The position numbers and the translations under genes were made by a program. Below the pieces are notes generated by a model that ran no database searches, had not been told where the DNA came from, and saw only the letters and a program-made list of their open reading frames with translations. This document shows, piece by piece, positions 1-6,865 of a stretch of 9,287 bases of DNA; the stretch's first letter is position 1; the number at the start of each line of letters is the position of its first letter. This DNA comes from JANXZO01 sp964355115 (GTDB taxonomy: Bacteria > Bacteroidota > Bacteroidia > Bacteroidales > FEN-979). The DNA is taken from positions 1 to 9,287 of the forward strand of contig CAYHCQ010000131.1 of NCBI GenBank assembly GCA_964355115.1, in the 5' to 3' direction.

Positions 1-551
1 TAATATCGGCCTTCATCAAATCGATGCGGGGCAGCGACCCTAATGCAGCTGTCTACTGGCTTGCCCGTATGATCCAGGCAGGTGAGGATCCCAAATTCAT
101 TGCCCGCCGGATGCTGATCCTGGCTTCCGAAGATATTGGCAATGCCAATCCCAATGCGCTGCTTCTTGCAACTTCCTGTTTTCAGGCCGTGGAGGTCATC
201 GGCTATCCCGAATGCGACCTTATTCTCTCACAAACCGCAATATACCTGGCCTGTTCCGCAAAAAGTAACGCCTCCATCACAGCCATCCGAAGCGCCCAGA
301 AATCACTGAGGGAACAAGGGGACCTGCCCGTACCATTGCCGATCCGCAATGCCCCGACCAACCTTATGAAAAAGATCGGTTATGGGAAAGATTACAAATA
401 CGCCCACGATTACGACAACAATTTTATCGAGATGGAGTTTTTACCAGATAAAATAAAGAACTCCAGGTTCTATGATCCCGGCAACAATCCCAGGGAGAAT
501 GAACTCAGGATGCGGTTAAAGGCGCTGTGGAAGGGAAAGTACAGGTATTGA
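1..551 (+). CDS. rarA: RarA/MgsA replication-associated recombination protein, C-terminal part
   Basis: This is the 3' end of a gene that enters from outside the window; the first full in-frame codon is at position 3 and the TGA stop is at 549-551, giving about 182 residues. The visible part matches the C-terminal tetramerisation region of RarA (MgsA, related to eukaryotic WRNIP1), a clamp-loader-like AAA+ ATPase acting at stalled replication forks. Recognisable family segments are KSMRGSDPNAAVYWLARM at the beginning, ASEDIGNANPNA, the IYLACSAKSNASITAI stretch, and the late LPIRNAPTNLMKKIGYGKDY block followed by an FYDPG motif near the C terminus. The Walker A and B motifs lie upstream and cannot be checked. 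The Met codon at 24 is internal to a conserved motif and is not the start. kdsA follows 33 bp downstream on the same strand and could be co-transcribed, with no obvious functional link. Confidence 0.93.
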   Translation, partial: ISAFIKSMRGSDPNAAVYWLARMIQAGEDPKFIARRMLILASEDIGNANPNALLLATSCFQAVEVIGYPECDLILSQTAIYLACSAKSNASITAIRSAQKSLREQGDLPVPLPIRNAPTNLMKKIGYGKDYKYAHDYDNNFIEMEFLPDKIKNSRFYDPGNNPRENELRMRLKALWKGKYRY

Positions 552-552
552 G

Positions 553-580
553 ATAATTGGTAATTGATAATTGATAATTG
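553..580 (+). repeat. Heptamer tandem repeat in the kdsA leader
   Basis: Four consecutive 7-base units fill most of the rarA-kdsA gap: ATAATTG (553-559), GTAATTG (560-566), ATAATTG (567-573) and ATAATTG (574-580). A fifth, degenerate unit ATATATG (581-587) ends on the kdsA start codon. The array is seen directly. A role in leader length, translation initiation or slippage-based variation is inference. Confidence 0.85.
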
Positions 581-584
581 ATAT

Positions 585-1412
585 ATGATGTATCCTTCTG
601 TGAAAAATTTGTCGAATATTGAGTCGGGGATGTTTTTTCTGATCGCCGGGCCGTGTGTTGTTGAAAATGCAGAGATGCCGCTTGCAATTGCAGAGCGGAT
701 TAATGCTATAGCTGACCGGCTTGGGATTCCATATATATTTAAAGCATCCTACAAAAAAGCCAACCGGTCGCGTTCGGATTCCTTTACCGGGATAGGTGAT
801 ATTGAAGGGCTTGAAATTATTTCAGAGGTTGGAAAACGGCTGAAAATTCCTGTGCTTACAGATATTCATACCGAAGCGGAGGCGAGGCTTGCCGCCGATT
901 ATGCCGATGTTTTGCAGATACCGGCATTCCTTTGCCGGCAAACTGAGCTCCTGGTTGCAGCAGCAGAAACCGGAAAAGTCATCAACATTAAAAAAGGGCA
1001 ATTTGCAAGCGCAGGATCGATGAAACATGCTGTGGATAAGGTAATCCAGGCTGGCAATTCCAATGTCATGCTAACCGAGCGGGGGACTACCTTCGGCTAC
1101 AGCGACCTGGTGGTGGATTTCAGAAATCTGCCCGACATGCAAAAATTTGGCGTACCTGTGGTGATGGACATAACCCACTCGCTTCAGCAGCCTAACCAGG
1201 CTTCGGGAGTTACCGGCGGACTTCCCGACAGGATTGAAACCATTGCCAAAGCTGCCATAGCGGTGGGCGCCGATGGTATTTTCATCGAAACCCACCCCGA
1301 TCCTTCCAATGCAAAGTCGGATGGAGCGAATATGCTTCAACTCGACCTGCTTGAAGATCTTTTGGAAAAACTGGTGAGAATAAGGAAGGCTATTGTATCT
1401 CCAGCCCTTTAA
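585..1412 (+). CDS. kdsA: 3-deoxy-8-phosphooctulonate synthase (Kdo-8-phosphate synthase)
   Basis: The 275-residue product condenses arabinose 5-phosphate with phosphoenolpyruvate to Kdo 8-phosphate, the first committed cytoplasmic step to the lipopolysaccharide inner-core sugar Kdo. Its length is close to the family norm (E. coli 284). Family segments include FKASYKKANRSRSDSF at 52-67, LTDIHTEAE at 91-99, the GQFASAGSMKHA block near 138-149 and HSLQQPNQ at 198-205. IAGPC at 20-24 carries a Cys where the metal-independent E. coli enzyme has Asn. With His198 (MDITHS), Glu235 (FIETHPDP) and Asp246 (KSDGAN), the four ligands of the metal-dependent class, as in Aquifex aeolicus, all appear present. 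Two ATGs occur in tandem (585, 588); I chose 585, the longer frame. No Shine-Dalgarno is visible and the leader is a heptamer repeat. The 3' end overlaps the convergent DUF4831 gene by 23 bp. Confidence 0.97.
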   Translation: MMYPSVKNLSNIESGMFFLIAGPCVVENAEMPLAIAERINAIADRLGIPYIFKASYKKANRSRSDSFTGIGDIEGLEIISEVGKRLKIPVLTDIHTEAEARLAADYADVLQIPAFLCRQTELLVAAAETGKVINIKKGQFASAGSMKHAVDKVIQAGNSNVMLTERGTTFGYSDLVVDFRNLPDMQKFGVPVVMDITHSLQQPNQASGVTGGLPDRIETIAKAAIAVGADGIFIETHPDPSNAKSDGANMLQLDLLEDLLEKLVRIRKAIVSPAL

Positions 1413-2565
1413 TACCTCCGGTTGCCTTGTGGAACTGAACCTTCCATTTACCTGAAGGAAGAAATGCAACCACGCCCAGCTGGCTAACCAGGCATTGCGT
1501 CTCTTCCTGGGTATTCTCATCAAGTTTCACTGTAACGCGCGTGACTTCAGGAATACGATAGGAAAATCCCTGAACCTTTGTCTCCTTTTCAGCCTTTTTC
1601 AGGTAATTTGACACACTTGTGGTATTGCCGACACGCTGAATTTTTATCGTGACAATTTTTCCTCCCGGTTCATCGAGGTCGATCACCCCCTTGCTCTTCA
1701 GAAATTTAAATATGGGGATCTCGGTGTTGATCTGATTGGAAATTGGAATATACTTATAGCTGAAATTCAACGTTTTATGCACACTTATCCCGGTAAAAAG
1801 CTTCAGGTACTCCTTTTCCATCGTTTTCAGCTGGGTATCCATATACTCCAGGGTTTCACGGTTGTAGTTCACCTCCTGATAGCCGCTGATCAGGTTGAAC
1901 CTGTTGTCCTTGATCTTGGAGATAAAATCTGCAGCCTCCTTGGCCTTCTGTTCCGGTGACTTTTCCACCATCGTCCGCTTGTAATACTGACGTTCAACAG
2001 TCAAGGTATCGATATTGAACTTTCTGACGATCGTGTCAACCTTCTCAAAAACGCTCACATCGGCAGAATACTTGAACAATTCACCAAAAGCATCCTTATC
2101 TGTTTCCAGTGGCGGGGCATCCTTTTTCAGCAGACGGTCAATGGTCGTATCCTGGATGTCGTTGATTGTGCCAAGAATTACACCCGCGTCGGTAAGCGAA
2201 AGCAACCCTGCCTTCTCTCCTTTTGAGATTTTATCGCCAAGCTCAATGAAATAGTACTGGTCGGGATCGGGCTCTGCAAATGTTGTGATGGATATCTCGC
2301 TAATCCGGTATTCAACCGTGTTGGCGGGTACAACGTTTTTCAGTCCGAGGAGACGCAACGCATAGTCGGCATAGGGCCCTTTATAGTTCTCGATCCTGTC
2401 TATTTTTACCTCGATCTTTACAACCGTCCTTGGAAGTGAATAGAATATTCCCTCCTTTATTTGGGGAATTGCATTATTGTCGATTTTAAGCACATTAATC
2501 TGTGCCGACACCATTCCGGCAAAGAACAGCTGCAAAAGAATTAATATAATGAATGATCTCTTCAT
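1390..2565 (-). CDS. DUF4831 family exported protein
   Basis: The 391-residue product of unknown function begins with a clear Sec signal peptide: MKRS, a hydrophobic run, then an AGMVSA cleavage site before Gln at about residue 22. No lipobox cysteine follows, so a periplasmic or outer-membrane-facing soluble protein is expected. Just after the signal, the segments IFYSLPRTVVKIEV, GPYADYALRLLGLKNV and FAEPDPDQYYFIEL match what I know of DUF4831, a Bacteroidota family without an assigned function. The middle is charged and Lys/Glu-rich. The frame stays open 58 codons upstream into glnN, but that extension is basic and unlike the family, and the signal peptide fixes the start at 2565. No Shine-Dalgarno is seen. 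It begins 10 bp after the glnN stop, so the two are probably co-transcribed. The stop overlaps the 3' end of convergent kdsA. Confidence 0.87.
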   Translation of the reverse strand: MKRSFIILILLQLFFAGMVSAQINVLKIDNNAIPQIKEGIFYSLPRTVVKIEVKIDRIENYKGPYADYALRLLGLKNVVPANTVEYRISEISITTFAEPDPDQYYFIELGDKISKGEKAGLLSLTDAGVILGTINDIQDTTIDRLLKKDAPPLETDKDAFGELFKYSADVSVFEKVDTIVRKFNIDTLTVERQYYKRTMVEKSPEQKAKEAADFISKIKDNRFNLISGYQEVNYNRETLEYMDTQLKTMEKEYLKLFTGISVHKTLNFSYKYIPISNQINTEIPIFKFLKSKGVIDLDEPGGKIVTIKIQRVGNTTSVSNYLKKAEKETKVQGFSYRIPEVTRVTVKLDENTQEETQCLVSQLGVVAFLPSGKWKVQFHKATGGIKGLEIQ

Positions 2566-2575
2566 GACTGGTTTT

Positions 2576-4765
2576 TTAGCGTGTAAATAAGAGTTCGCGA
2601 TATTTTGGCAAAGGCCATAATTCGTCGTCGATGAGCAGTTCAAGTTTATCGGCATGATAGCGAATCTTCTCAAAATAGGGAACCACCTTTTCGCTGTAGG
2701 CATACGCCTTGTGTTCAACCTCCTCAATCCTGTTGGCAACCTTCCTGGTTTCGATCATCTCATTAACGTACGACTTGATCTTATCAACATGCTCCGAGAT
2801 CTCTGTGATGGTCTCCATCTGGTTCTGAGAGAGTTTGCCATAAGTTTTCAGATCAAGAACCTGTTTAAGTCCCTTTACATTTTCGATAAGTGTGTTCTGA
2901 TATTTGATGGCTACCGGGATGATATGATTTCCGGCCAGGTCGCCCAGAACCCGCGATTCGATCTGCAACTTCTTCGTGTAATTTTCGAGACGTATCTCCT
3001 GCCTTGCCTCGAGTTCACGCTTGCTCAGAACATTGTTGCGTTCAAACAGCTCGATGGTACGCCGGGTAACGAATGCCTTGAGCGCGTCGGGTGTTGTTTT
3101 GTGATTTGAAAGTCCGCGTCTGGCAGCCTCTTTAACCCATTCAGCCGAGTAGTTATTCCCTTCGAACCGGATATTCTTCGACTCTTTTATATATTTTTTG
3201 ATCACCTGGAGAAGGGCATCATCCTTGCGAACTTTTTTAGCAATAAGACCATCGACCTCATTCTTGAATTTCCGAAGCTGGTCGGCAACGATAAGGTTGA
3301 GCACGATCATGGGGGGTGCACAAGTCTGTGAAGAGCCTACAGCCCTGAATTCGAACTTATTCCCGGTGAATGCGAAGGGTGAGGTTCGGTTTCTGTCGGT
3401 GTTATCAAGCAGGATTTCGGGGATCTTCGGAAGGTTTTTCAGCAATCCGTTATCGGTTTCAGTGCTGATGGCTACCTGTTTTCCGGCCTTTTCGATGGCA
3501 TCGAGCATCTGGGTAAGCTGGGCGCCGATAAATACGGAGATGATGGCAGGAGGAGCTTCATTGGCACCAAGGCGATGTTCGTTGCCCGGGGATGCTATGA
3601 TCGCCCTGATGAGGTCGGCATTTTCATGAACTGCTTTAAGAATGTTTACCAGAAAGGTAAGGAACCTGATGTTCGATTTAGGTGTTTTGCCGGGGGAAAG
3701 GAGGTTCTCCTTTGTATTGGTGGCAAGTGACCAGTTGTTGTGCTTTCCTGAACCATTTACACCGCTGAACGGTTTCTCATGCAGGAGCACCTTAAAATCG
3801 TGTCTACCGGCAACCTTGTCGAGCAGGTGCATCATGAGCTGGTTGTGGTCGATGGAGAGGTTTACCTCTTCAAATACCGGGGCGCATTCATACTGGTTTG
3901 GCGCCACTTCATTGTGCCTTGTCTTCACCGGAATTCCCAGTCGGTGGGCCTCCAGCTCAAACTCCTGCATAAAAGCCAGAACGCGCTGAGGGATGGTACC
4001 GAAATAGTGGTCTTCCAACTGCTGGTCCTTGGCGGAAGAGTGGCCGAACAGCGTCCTTCCGGTCAACACAAGATCGGGACGGGCAAGGTAAAGAGCGCTG
4101 TCGACCAGGAAATACTCCTGCTCCCATCCGAGTGTTGAAAAAACTTTGGTAATATCCTTATCGAAGTACTGGCACACATCTGTCGCTGCCTTATCGATGC
4201 TGTAAATCGCCTTGAGAAGCGGCGTTTTAAAGTCGAGGGCCTCACCGGTATAGGAAACGAACACCGTCGGAATACAGAGTGTACGGTCCATGATAAAGGC
4301 AGGAGAGGTCGGATCCCAGGCAGTATATCCACGTGCTTCGAAAGTACTGCGTATGCCTCCACTCGGAAAGCTGGAAGCATCGGGTTCCTGCTGGGTCAGC
4401 TCACTTCCGCGGAATTTTTCGATACCCTGTCCACCTTCAACAGGATCGACAAAGGCGTCGTGTTTCTCGGCCGTAGCCCCGGTTAACGGCAGAAACCAAT
4501 GGGTGTAGTGGGTAGCGCCTTTGCTCATGGCCCAGGCCTTTATACCGGCAGCCACCTGGTCGGCGATTTTGCGGTCGATCTTTTCCCCTTTCTCGATCGA
4601 ATTCATGACCTGGTTATAAGCCTCTTCGGTAAGGTATTCGCGCATGGCAGCGCGGTTGAAAGTAAGTTCGCCAAAATATTCGGAAGCTTTCTGATTCGGG
4701 AACTGCACCTCACGGTGGTTGCGGTTCATGGCAGAATGCAATGCTTTAAAACGAAGGTTATCCAT
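2576..4765 (-). CDS. glnN: Glutamine synthetase type III
   Basis: The 729-residue protein is the size of GSIII, well above the roughly 450-470 residues of GSI. The enzyme makes glutamine from glutamate, ammonia and ATP in the cytoplasm and is a main ammonium-assimilation route in Bacteroidota. The N-terminal GSIII region contains FGELTFNRAAMREYL (31-45) and GGIRSTFEARGYTAWDPTSP (136-155). The catalytic part contains WEQEYFL (214-220) and HNEVAPNQYECAPVFEE (284-300), both rich in the acidic residues expected of the metal sites. It also has VNGSGKHNNWS (336-346), PGNEHRLGANEAPP (393-406) and FTGNKFEFRAVGSS (466-479). A C-terminal region of about 240 residues rich in Lys and Glu is probably largely helical, as in GSIII. 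The start ATG has an AT-rich leader and no Shine-Dalgarno. The 70 bp upstream (4766-4835) contains no promoter I can defend. The DUF4831 gene follows 10 bp downstream. Confidence 0.97.
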   Translation of the reverse strand: MDNLRFKALHSAMNRNHREVQFPNQKASEYFGELTFNRAAMREYLTEEAYNQVMNSIEKGEKIDRKIADQVAAGIKAWAMSKGATHYTHWFLPLTGATAEKHDAFVDPVEGGQGIEKFRGSELTQQEPDASSFPSGGIRSTFEARGYTAWDPTSPAFIMDRTLCIPTVFVSYTGEALDFKTPLLKAIYSIDKAATDVCQYFDKDITKVFSTLGWEQEYFLVDSALYLARPDLVLTGRTLFGHSSAKDQQLEDHYFGTIPQRVLAFMQEFELEAHRLGIPVKTRHNEVAPNQYECAPVFEEVNLSIDHNQLMMHLLDKVAGRHDFKVLLHEKPFSGVNGSGKHNNWSLATNTKENLLSPGKTPKSNIRFLTFLVNILKAVHENADLIRAIIASPGNEHRLGANEAPPAIISVFIGAQLTQMLDAIEKAGKQVAISTETDNGLLKNLPKIPEILLDNTDRNRTSPFAFTGNKFEFRAVGSSQTCAPPMIVLNLIVADQLRKFKNEVDGLIAKKVRKDDALLQVIKKYIKESKNIRFEGNNYSAEWVKEAARRGLSNHKTTPDALKAFVTRRTIELFERNNVLSKRELEARQEIRLENYTKKLQIESRVLGDLAGNHIIPVAIKYQNTLIENVKGLKQVLDLKTYGKLSQNQMETITEISEHVDKIKSYVNEMIETRKVANRIEEVEHKAYAYSEKVVPYFEKIRYHADKLELLIDDELWPLPKYRELLFTR

Positions 4766-4815
4766 TATAATTCAGATTAAATGAAACAAACAGCCAGCCG
4801 GTAACCTGTAAAATG

Positions 4816-4841
4816 TCCTGAAGATGTTTGGTATTTCAGGA
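4816..4841 (-). terminator. Inverted repeat spanning the symporter stop; weak terminator candidate
   Basis: TCCTGAA (4816-4822) and TTCAGGA (4835-4841) are perfect 7-base inverted repeats around a 12-base loop. One arm covers the symporter TGA stop. On the - strand the hairpin is followed only by CATTTTAC, a poor U-tract, so it may be a partial terminator or a 3'-end-stabilising stem, or chance. If it works, it would separate the symporter transcript from glnN. Confidence 0.3.
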
Positions 4842-6287
4842 ATTTCGTTTGCGCAGGATCAGAAGGCCAGCAAATGTAATAAATCCATTTAAAATCAGCA
4901 GTTCAAACCCGAACTTGTAGCCATGGAAGATATTAACAGAATACTCACTCAGCACATAGCAGATCATGGGTGAAAGCAGTGCAACGAGGGGCACCCATTT
5001 GTCGTTTAGCCCGTATCTGGTGAAAAGTCCGAAGGTGTAAAGGCCAAGTAAGGGTCCGTAGGTATAGCCGGCAACGGTGAATAACTTATCGATGACAGCC
5101 CGGTCGTTGATTGCCCGGAACAAAACAATCACGCCAAGAAGCACAAATGCGAATGCAATATGCACCATATAACGTATCCGCTGCCTGCCCTTTTCGTCGA
5201 GATCGGTCCGCTTGTTCAGACCAAGAAAGTCAATACTGAAAGAGGTGGTTAGTGACGTGAGCGCCCCGTCGGCGCTGGGATAGGCCGCTGAGATAAGGCC
5301 AATAAGGAATACTAGTCCGGCCAGCGGCCCAAGGTGGGTAATGGCAATAACCGGGAACAGTTCATCGGTACGGGCCGGCATTTCGATTCCCTTGAAAGAG
5401 CTGAACAGATATAGTGAAGCACCCAGGAACAGGATCAGAAAATTCACTACCACCATGATCCCCGTGTAGGTAAACATGTTTTTCTGAGCATCCTTCAGCG
5501 ACCGGCAACTCAGATTCTTCTGCATCATCTCCTGGTCGAGTCCCGTCATTACAATGGCAATAAATGCCCCGCTGAGCAATTCCTTGACGAAGAAACGTTT
5601 GTCACTCCAGTCTGTGAACACCATTTTTGAGTAGTTGCTGGCAAACACATTATCGATCATTGTGCCGAAATCCAGCCCCATGTTATCAACAATAAGATAA
5701 ATGGATACCAGCAGCGCCATGAGCATGAAGGTTGTCTGGATAAGGTCTGTCCAGATGATCGTTTTGATCCCGCCCTTGAAGGTATAAGCAAGAATAAGCA
5801 GGATAAAGACCAGCACGGTGATAAAAAAGGGAACACCGTAAGCGTCGAAAACAAAGATCTGCAGAACGTTAACAACGAGAAACATGCGGAATGAGGCCCC
5901 GATAACACGCGAAAGAATGAAATAGAAGGCTCCTGTTTTATAGGACCAGAAGCCGAACCGAGTTTCAAGGTAGGAGTATATGGAGGTCAGGTTCAGCCGG
6001 TAATAGAGGGGAAGGAGGATGGTACCGATGACGATATAACCAAAAACATAACCTATAACCACCATCATATATGAGAATCCTGCAGTTCCCACCCATCCGG
6101 GCACCGACATGAAGGTAACCCCCGACATGGAGGCGCCGATCATCCCATAGGCTACCACAAACCAGGGCGAGGCCTTATTCCCGATGAAAAAGGTGCGGTT
6201 GGTTGCTTTCCTGGAGGTGAGCCAGGTAATGATAAACAGCAGGACCGTATAAACAATAAAACAGAGGAGGATCAGTGAGGGAGCCAA
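4836..6287 (-). CDS. Sodium:solute symporter (SSS family), substrate unknown
   Basis: The 483-residue inner-membrane protein has about 13 hydrophobic helices (roughly 4-22, 44-62, 72-95, 117-140, 152-168, 180-200, 236-252, 274-296, 318-336, 375-391, 404-424, 432-447 and 462-478), the usual SSS/PutP/SGLT topology. Family signatures are GMIGASMSGVTFMSVPGWVG at 48-67, YTFKGGIKTIIWTDLIQ at 168-184, GLDQEMMQKNLSCRS around 249-263, and SADGALTSLTTSFSIDF from 338, the helix that in characterised members contributes to the Na2 sodium site. The substrate cannot be read from sequence; sugars, sialic acids and amino acids occur in this family. No ATG is in frame near the beginning. I chose TTG at 6287, which gives MAPSLILL and a normal N terminus; ATT at 6293 is an alternative. 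It begins 23 bp after the gmhB stop without a Shine-Dalgarno, so it may be a distal operon gene, possibly unrelated to heptose synthesis. Confidence 0.92.
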   Translation of the reverse strand: MAPSLILLCFIVYTVLLFIITWLTSRKATNRTFFIGNKASPWFVVAYGMIGASMSGVTFMSVPGWVGTAGFSYMMVVIGYVFGYIVIGTILLPLYYRLNLTSIYSYLETRFGFWSYKTGAFYFILSRVIGASFRMFLVVNVLQIFVFDAYGVPFFITVLVFILLILAYTFKGGIKTIIWTDLIQTTFMLMALLVSIYLIVDNMGLDFGTMIDNVFASNYSKMVFTDWSDKRFFVKELLSGAFIAIVMTGLDQEMMQKNLSCRSLKDAQKNMFTYTGIMVVVNFLILFLGASLYLFSSFKGIEMPARTDELFPVIAITHLGPLAGLVFLIGLISAAYPSADGALTSLTTSFSIDFLGLNKRTDLDEKGRQRIRYMVHIAFAFVLLGVIVLFRAINDRAVIDKLFTVAGYTYGPLLGLYTFGLFTRYGLNDKWVPLVALLSPMICYVLSEYSVNIFHGYKFGFELLILNGFITFAGLLILRKRNS

Positions 6288-6310
6288 AGGAATGGGGTTA
6301 GATGGTGAGA

Positions 6311-6865
6311 TTATAGTGCATTGGCGAAGGATTTCAGGTTGGGGAAACAGTAGTTGATAAGGTGGGGATGGTTCTTTGCCGGAGAGGGATCTTCGGAGAG
6401 AAAAACGGTTTTCATCCCTACCCGTTTGCCGAAAACCATATCAGAGATGGAATCGCCTGCCATCACTGATGTTTTAAACCGTATCTCGGAAAATTCCTTC
6501 CTGGCCCGCAGAGCCATACCAATACCTGGTTTGCGCAGGATGGATCGCTCGGATTCAAGATGCGGGCTAAAATAGACAGCATCTATTCTGCCTTCGTTTT
6601 CTGCCACCTTTTCCAGCATCAGCAGGTGAATCCCATTCACCTCCTTTTCAGACATTAACCCTTTTCCTACCCCCTGCTGGTTGCTGACCACGATGATCCT
6701 ACCAAAAATACCGGAGAATTTTCTGATAGACTCCAGAACGCCGGGAAGAAACTCAAACTGATTCCAATCGCTTACATAACCTCCTGCAATCCGACGATTG
6801 ATCACCCCATCGCGGTCGAGGAACAAGGTCCAGTTGCTGTCAATCGGTAAATGCTGCAAACTCAT
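6311..6865 (-). CDS. gmhB: D-glycero-D-manno-heptose-1,7-bisphosphate 7-phosphatase (HAD-IIIA)
   Basis: This 184-residue HAD phosphatase removes the 7-phosphate from heptose 1,7-bisphosphate, the product of HddA. Visible motifs are FLDRDGVIN (15-23, nucleophile Asp17 and acid/base Asp19), VVSNQQGVGKG (59-69, motif II Ser61), RKPGIGM (111-117, motif III Lys112) and MAGDSISDM (135-143, motif IV Asp138 and Asp142). The zinc loop typical of GmhB (Cys-x-His ... Cys-x-Cys just before RKP) is degenerate: SPH at 100-102 and SIL at 108-110, leaving only the His. The catalytic core is intact, so I expect an active enzyme. The frame is open further upstream to 6976, but that extension is antisense-like sequence inside hddC. 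MSLQHLPID at 6865 gives a normal N terminus and a 26 bp overlap with hddC, consistent with translational coupling. Confidence 0.93.
   Translation of the reverse strand: MSLQHLPIDSNWTLFLDRDGVINRRIAGGYVSDWNQFEFLPGVLESIRKFSGIFGRIIVVSNQQGVGKGLMSEKEVNGIHLLMLEKVAENEGRIDAVYFSPHLESERSILRKPGIGMALRARKEFSEIRFKTSVMAGDSISDMVFGKRVGMKTVFLSEDPSPAKNHPHLINYCFPNLKSFANAL

Noticed and set aside
1071..1523. 150-codon open frame antisense to kdsA
   Set aside because: It lies opposite a strongly conserved gene, has no recognisable domain, and overlaps the DUF4831 gene in another frame; it is a shadow.
2566..2739. 58-codon N-terminal extension of the DUF4831 frame into glnN
   Set aside because: The extension is basic, unlike the family, and lies over glnN coding sequence; a clean signal peptide begins at 2565.
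2654..4138. Several + strand open frames of 115-151 codons opposite glnN
   Set aside because: All are fully inside the conserved glutamine synthetase, with low-quality composition and no family resemblance; they are frame shadows in a long gene.
4766..4835. Promoter or nitrogen-regulatory site before glnN
   Set aside because: The gap is AT-rich with a TTTG at a plausible place, but no TAnnTTTG with a correctly spaced TTG, and no operator I can defend.
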